Assembly (NCBI RefSeq): GCF_031582965.1
Contig: NZ_CP134049.1
Coordinates: 124,001-188,000, forward strand
Direction: 5' to 3'
DNA: 64,000 bases
From: Bacillus sp. NEB1478
Lineage (GTDB): Bacteria; Bacillota; Bacilli; Bacillales; Fictibacillaceae
Each line of letters opens with the position of its first letter. Within the stretch, counting starts at the first letter, position 1. The notes beneath the pieces were generated by a model. It worked only from the letters and a program-made list of their open reading frames with translations, did not search any database and was not told the origin of the DNA. Shown in pieces: positions 60,206 to 64,000 of this stretch. Both the position numbers and the translations under genes were made by a program.

Positions 60206-61519
60206 TTAGTGCGGTAAGAACGCTAATTGATATAAGAATAATACAGCAAACAAGTACACTAAGAATGGAACTTCACGCCATTTGCCTTTTACGATTTTTA
60301 AAATTGGATAAGAAATGAATCCAAGCGCGATTCCAGTCGCGATACTGGATGTGAGTGGCATCGTTAAAATAATTAAGAAAGCTGGGAACGCCTCGTCTAA
60401 CTCGTTCCAGTTGATTTTGCTAAGTGAACCAAGCATTAAGCTTCCAACGATGATTAAAGTTGGAGCTGTAATCGCAGCAAGGTCAGAGATCGTACCTACG
60501 AGCGGTGCGAAAAAGGCTGAGACGACAAACAATAGGGCAACAACAACGGAAGTTAATCCTGAACGTCCGCCTGCAGCTACACCTGATGAAGATTCGATGT
60601 ATGCACTTGTCGGGCTTGTCCCGAAAGCAGCACCGACTGTCGTTGCAATAGAGTCAGCGAGAAGGGCCTGTCGTGCACGAGGCATTTTGTTTCCTTTCAT
60701 CAAACCGGCTTGTTCGGCAACACCGACCATCGTTCCAGTTGTGTCAAAGATCGTGACTAGCAAGAATGAGAAGACAACAGCGTATAATCCATAGTGGAAC
60801 ACGTCTGCAAAGGCAGCAATCGGATCACCAAAAATAAAAAATTCAGTCGGCATTTTTGGAGCCGCCACGATTTTATGAAATTCCAGGATTCCAGTAAAGT
60901 ATGCGATTGCTCCCGTAATGATCATGCCGAAGAACAAAGCACCATTAACGTTAAGAGCCATTAAGATCAATGTGATGGCAAGACCTGCAAGTGCCAGCAT
61001 AACAGTTGGGGAATGCAAATCACCAAGAGCTACTAAGTTTTCCGGATGTGCTACGATAATTTTTGATAAACGCATTCCGATAAACGCGATAAAAAGTCCG
61101 ATACCCGCTGTAATTCCGTGTTTCAGGTTAGCCGGGATCGACTCGATCAGTTTAGAACGGAAAGGTGTTAATGATAAGATGACAAATAAGATACCGGCAA
61201 CAAAAACGGCGCCAAAAGCGGTTTGGTAGTTAATGTTTGTATGGTTTCCAACGACCGAAAATGCAAAATACGCGTTTAATCCCATTCCGGGTGCAATGGC
61301 GATTGGATAATTGGCAAAAAGGGCCATCCAAAGGGTCCCAACTACGGTTGAGATGATTGTTGCAATAAATACGATATCAAATGGTACACCAGCAGAGTGA
61401 AGAATAATCGGGTTTACAATCACGATATAGACCATCGTTAAAAATGTTGTAAGACCGGCAATTAATTCTGTTTTTACATTTGTACCAAGTTCATTTAACT
61501 TAAAAAAGGATGAAAGCAT
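60206..61519 (-). CDS. NCS2/AzgA-like purine permease (PbuG/PbuO type)
   Basis: The 437-residue protein has about 12 membrane helices. AGVPFDIVFIATIISTVVGT, APGMGLNAYFAFSVVG, ESIPANLKHGITAGIGLFIA, FDTTGTMVGVAEQAGLM and GTSPTSAYIESSSGVAAGGR are hallmarks of the AzgA branch, which carries hypoxanthine, guanine or adenine. GGAGG precedes the ATG. The short leader has no purine riboswitch. A clear promoter lies at 61564-61592. Exact base specificity unknown. Confidence 0.92.
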   Translation of the reverse strand: MLSSFFKLNELGTNVKTELIAGLTTFLTMVYIVIVNPIILHSAGVPFDIVFIATIISTVVGTLWMALFANYPIAIAPGMGLNAYFAFSVVGNHTNINYQTAFGAVFVAGILFVILSLTPFRSKLIESIPANLKHGITAGIGLFIAFIGMRLSKIIVAHPENLVALGDLHSPTVMLALAGLAITLILMALNVNGALFFGMIITGAIAYFTGILEFHKIVAAPKMPTEFFIFGDPIAAFADVFHYGLYAVVFSFLLVTIFDTTGTMVGVAEQAGLMKGNKMPRARQALLADSIATTVGAAFGTSPTSAYIESSSGVAAGGRSGLTSVVVALLFVVSAFFAPLVGTISDLAAITAPTLIIVGSLMLGSLSKINWNELDEAFPAFLIILTMPLTSSIATGIALGFISYPILKIVKGKWREVPFLVYLFAVLFLYQLAFLPH

Positions 61520-61563
61520 TGTGTTTACCTCCGAAATACGAACGATTTATGAGTACAAGTTAT

Positions 61564-61592
61564 ATAATATTCGTTTTTAGGAAAATATTCAA
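61564..61592 (-). promoter_or_regulatory. Sigma-A promoter of the purine permease gene
   Basis: TTGAAT (61592-61587) and TATTAT (61569-61564) are spaced by 17 bases. Confidence 0.6.
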
Positions 61593-61604
61593 CCTTATTT
61601 TAGA

Positions 61605-61828
61605 ATGCTTTTTTCTAAAAGATTGCTGCTTCTGGGGCATTTTTGTAATTTGACTCCAATGACAAGTTGATTGGAGTGTAAGGTGTGAGACTCCTGCGGG
61701 ACAGGCGGGCAGGTGAGACACTTATACGTGAAACGTACGAATGTGGCTCACCGCCTGCCCCGCGGAAAGCGAGCAACCTAGAACGGAAATCAACCACTTA
61801 CAAGAGCAACAAAGCTTTTGAACCACCC
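61605..61828 (+). repeat. MITE-like repeat family A, copy A6
   Basis: 5' end TTTTTTCTAAAAGATTGCTG, core GCGGGACAGGCGGGCAGGTG opposite GGCTCACCGCCTGCCCCGCG, 3' end CAAGAGCAACAAAGC. The core arms pair almost perfectly. It lies between divergent genes, unlike A1 and A3. Confidence 0.75.
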
Positions 61829-61911
61829 TTTTAGAATGTATCTTACTGAGAGATTCTTTCATTTTGTGATACAATACGTGTTAATAATGAATGTTTAGAG
61901 GAGCTGGAAGT

Positions 61912-62454
61912 ATGAAAGATTTTTTCAATTCCAATGATAACGCCAAAGACGGCGATAAAAAGAAAAAGGGCATGGGATTCACTATCATCAGCGGTGACTC
62001 TACAGATGGACATGGCGGTTACGGTGTCGGAAGTTTAACGCTGGATCATGTTACACCTGTAATTGTTGACGTGGAGGACGCAGTTGCTTATATCGATATG
62101 GGCGCGATGCATGCAAGAAGTGAAGTCGAAAAAAGAGTGAAGTTCACGCCAAACCGTGAAAATACACCAAACCCAAGATTGTATTGGCTAGTTTGGGTAA
62201 CGATCAACCGCGGAGCTAATGGACCCTATTATTTTGGACTGACAGCTTGTGAGATGCAGGTCGATAAGGAAGCTCGACGCGGCTATAAAAGTTTGCCAGA
62301 ACACGTAAACCGCATGGACAAATCCATGAAGGGCCGTGTGATGGTTGAGAACATGGACGATCATGCAAGACGCATTCTCGGTGAGTTCTTAAAAGAGCAT
62401 GATGAAGATATGTTCAGCCGTTCTGGAGAAGAAATCAAGTCATTAGTGGAATAA
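61912..62454 (+). CDS. ywhD: YwhD family protein
   Basis: ATG at 61912 with GAGGAG upstream gives 180 residues; an earlier ATG at 61891 is rejected. KKKKGMGFTIISGDSTDGHG, GGYGVGSLTLDHVTPVIVDV, NPRLYWLVWVTINRGANGPY and YKSLPEHVNRMDKSMKGRVM match B. subtilis YwhD, whose function is not known. Position between ywgA and pbpG follows Bacillus order. Confidence 0.92.
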   Translation: MKDFFNSNDNAKDGDKKKKGMGFTIISGDSTDGHGGYGVGSLTLDHVTPVIVDVEDAVAYIDMGAMHARSEVEKRVKFTPNRENTPNPRLYWLVWVTINRGANGPYYFGLTACEMQVDKEARRGYKSLPEHVNRMDKSMKGRVMVENMDDHARRILGEFLKEHDEDMFSRSGEEIKSLVE

Positions 62455-62563
62455 AAATGGCAAAGTTATGAACCTTTTTTGAACATTTTTTAAAAAACTT
62501 GTGACAAGAAAGCACTTCCATTAAACTAAGGTTAGCATTGTACACACAATGTGCTAGGACAAT

Positions 62564-62606
62564 AAAGTGCCCGGGGCTTTGTATAGAGCTTCCGGGCATT
62601 TTATTT
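62564..62606 (+). terminator. Terminator of ywhD
   Basis: GTGCCCGG pairs with CCGGGCAT (inner GCTTT/AGAGC), followed by TTTATTTT. Confidence 0.75.
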
Positions 62607-62641
62607 TGTCCGGGAAGTTTGAAGTTAGGCGGTTTTGTCGT

Positions 62642-62781
62642 TTGTCGAATCATGTCGGTTCGTGGTTATATGGGCGATAAGTGTGGAATTATGGAAATTA
62701 ATGTGGATATATTGGCTCTAAACGTGGAATTATCGCAAATAACGTGGATTTATCACCATTTTTCATGGAATTACATAAAAA
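62642..62781 (+). repeat. 20-21-bp periodic array D4 with header (six units)
   Basis: Header TTGTCG-N6-GTCGGTTCG ends at 62662. GTGG/ATGG unit starts are 62662, 62683, 62703, 62724, 62744 and 62765, i.e. spacings 21, 20, 21, 20, 21. Best units read GTGGAATTATCG and GTGGATTTATCA. It lies between convergent ywhD and pbpG. Confidence 0.8.
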
Positions 62782-62797
62782 TCAAGCTTTCATCATA

Positions 62798-62836
62798 ATA
62801 AAAAACCCCTGCCGATCAGCAAATGGCAGGGGTTTT
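62798..62836 (-). terminator. Terminator of the penicillin-binding protein gene
   Basis: AAAACCCCTGCC pairs with GGCAGGGGTTTT, followed on the minus strand by TTATTATG. Confidence 0.85.
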
Positions 62837-62840
62837 CAGC

Positions 62841-64000
62841 TTACCAAGAGAAAATCCGTTTGAAAAATCCTTTTTTCTCTTCAGTTTTCTCCAATTTTTC
62901 ATTTACTTTCTTTGAAATGCCATGTTCGTCACAATATTCGATGGGTTCTGTTCCTTTTTCGTAATAAGAGATGCGAGTAACCGGACAGCTTTCGGTTGCA
63001 AGCTTTCCGTCCTGCGGATCAATCGTGACCGCAACGACTCCTTCTGGCTGGTGAAAGGAGAGAATTTGTTTGTTTTTTAATGCTCCTTCCATAAAATACG
63101 CCCAGATTCGCTTGGAGTAGCCCGTGTCATTAATATCATGAAGCTCTTTGCTTTCATCGTATCCGACCCAAACGCCTGTTACGAGCTGAGGGGTGTAGCC
63201 GACCATCCAGCTGTCGGACGGAGTCGATCCTGATTTTCCAGCCATCGGCCGCGTTAAATATTGATTAATGCTGGAACCAGTTACACTCGTATAGTCGTTC
63301 AGCTTTTCATCGAATGTTCCCGTTAACAGGTCGGTCATCACGAACGCTTTATTTTCATCGATCACTTGCTCGCTTTTGTAGTCCTTTTTATAAAGAACTT
63401 TTCCTTTCGAGTCGGTGATCTTCGTTATAAATACAGGGTCGACTTTCTTTCCGCCATTGGCAAAAACACCGTATGCACTCGTCAATTCCATCACACCTAC
63501 ACTTTTTGATCCGAGGGCTAGGGAAGGAATGCTTGCGAGCGGACTTTTTATGCCGAATTTTTTGGCGGTTTTGACGAGTTTCTCAGGTCCTAAATATAGA
63601 TTTGTTTTTACCGCATAAATGTTATCGGATAAAGCGAGCGCTTGAGCCATCGTAATAAAATCGTTGGCGTAGCGGTTTTTGAAGTTTTTCGGTTTGTATT
63701 CTGTTACCCCGTCTGCCATCGCGAACGTTGTTGGTTCTGATTTGATAGGTGTCGACGGTGTGTAGCCATGTTCTAATGCTGTGTAATAAAGAAAAGGCTT
63801 AAATGTTGAACCGGGAGCACGTTTCGCTTGAATCGCCCGGTTGAACGAGCTTTTCTCAAAATCTCTTCCCCCAATGAGAGCCTTCACGTTTCCATTTCGC
63901 GGATCCATCGCAACGAGTGCGGTTTGGATTTTTTCATTATCGATAATTCGGTTTTCGACAGTATGTTCGGCAACTTCCTGCATGTTTGGATCCAATGTTG
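62841..64000 (-). CDS. pbpG: Class A penicillin-binding protein, 5' part missing
   Basis: The frame is open at the right edge, so the transglycosylase domain and start are outside. The visible part is the transpeptidase: active-site serine in KRAPGSTFKPFLYY, SDN-type motif in ALALSDNIYAVKT, and GKSGSTPSDSWMVGYTPQLV as KSG triad. A tail of about 70 residues follows, basic at the end (KGFFKRIFSW). It crosslinks peptidoglycan. Position after ywh genes matches B. subtilis pbpG (ywhE), a PBP active in sporulation. Confidence 0.93.
   Translation of the reverse strand, partial: TLDPNMQEVAEHTVENRIIDNEKIQTALVAMDPRNGNVKALIGGRDFEKSSFNRAIQAKRAPGSTFKPFLYYTALEHGYTPSTPIKSEPTTFAMADGVTEYKPKNFKNRYANDFITMAQALALSDNIYAVKTNLYLGPEKLVKTAKKFGIKSPLASIPSLALGSKSVGVMELTSAYGVFANGGKKVDPVFITKITDSKGKVLYKKDYKSEQVIDENKAFVMTDLLTGTFDEKLNDYTSVTGSSINQYLTRPMAGKSGSTPSDSWMVGYTPQLVTGVWVGYDESKELHDINDTGYSKRIWAYFMEGALKNKQILSFHQPEGVVAVTIDPQDGKLATESCPVTRISYYEKGTEPIEYCDEHGISKKVNEKLEKTEEKKGFFKRIFSW

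Noticed and set aside
61520..61600. Purine riboswitch before the purine permease
   Set aside because: The leader between promoter and ribosome site is only about 30 bases and lacks the three-way-junction sequence.
6473..62781. The 21-bp arrays as CRISPR arrays
   Set aside because: Units are about 21 bp including the linkers, degenerate, and there are no 30-bp unique spacers or cas genes in the window.

Overview
The window looks like chromosomal DNA of an aerobic, spore-forming member of the Bacillaceae, closest in feel to Fictibacillus/Bacillus. Signs are the low GC content, strong AAGGAGG-type ribosome binding sites, frequent TTG and GTG starts, sporulation and germination genes (spo0M, cwlJ, gerQ), the coproporphyrin-pathway gene hemQ, and a right half that keeps the Bacillus subtilis ywd-ywf-ywg-ywh gene order. 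I see no rRNA, tRNA, CRISPR array, prophage or complete insertion sequence.

Layout. 1-3.4 kb: sugar PTS (EIICB, EIIA) and a PfkB sugar kinase, with a cre site and a GntR-type operator between the divergent genes. 3.4-11.3 kb: T-box-controlled dimeric glycyl-tRNA synthetase, M24 peptidase, TrhA membrane protein, GNAT, NUDIX, a TudS-like Fe-S protein, a small Crp-like regulator and a secreted coiled-coil protein. 11.5-22.3 kb: a glycerol-phosphate region with a secreted glycerophosphodiesterase, the antiterminator GlpP, a frameshifted secreted lamin-tail/FN3 protein, an XRE-DUF2975 module, and an ABC sugar/glycerophosphate-type importer operon that also encodes a metallo-beta-lactamase-fold hydrolase and a HAD phosphatase. 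Two near-identical hairpin leaders, one before the lamin-tail gene and one before the importer, look like GlpP-controlled terminators. 22.6-33.7 kb: ald/adeR, oligopeptidase, DUF420, SDR, MFS efflux, hydroxyisobutyrate-type dehydrogenase and an orphan membrane protein. 33.9-46.5 kb: phnDCEE importer, two 5'-nucleotidase-type phosphatases, stress and housekeeping genes, carbonic anhydrase; phnD and the secreted nucleotidase each have an 11-bp-spaced Pho-box-like array. 46.9-64 kb: ywdI, ywdK, gerQ, cwlJ, hemQ, spo0M, pta, lipL, ywfO, ywgA, a small ArsR/SRPBCC operon, a purine permease, ywhD and a penicillin-binding protein cut by the right edge.

Phosphorus scavenging is a unifying theme: glycerophosphodiesterase, importer plus phosphatases, phosphonate-type importer and secreted nucleotidase can be read as one nutrient-acquisition programme with two control layers (GlpP antitermination and PhoP-type promoters); this is inference.

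Between genes the DNA is rich in repeats. Four are dispersed families: a MITE-like element with terminal inverted repeats around a GC-rich hairpin core (several copies, one nested), a GGGGACAGTCCCC family and a smaller hairpin family. Most unusual are five arrays of degenerate units spaced 20-21 bp (two DNA helical turns), every one lying between convergent genes; four start with a shared header, TGTCG-N6-GTCGRYTCG or a one-base variant. They are my main candidate for an undescribed element.
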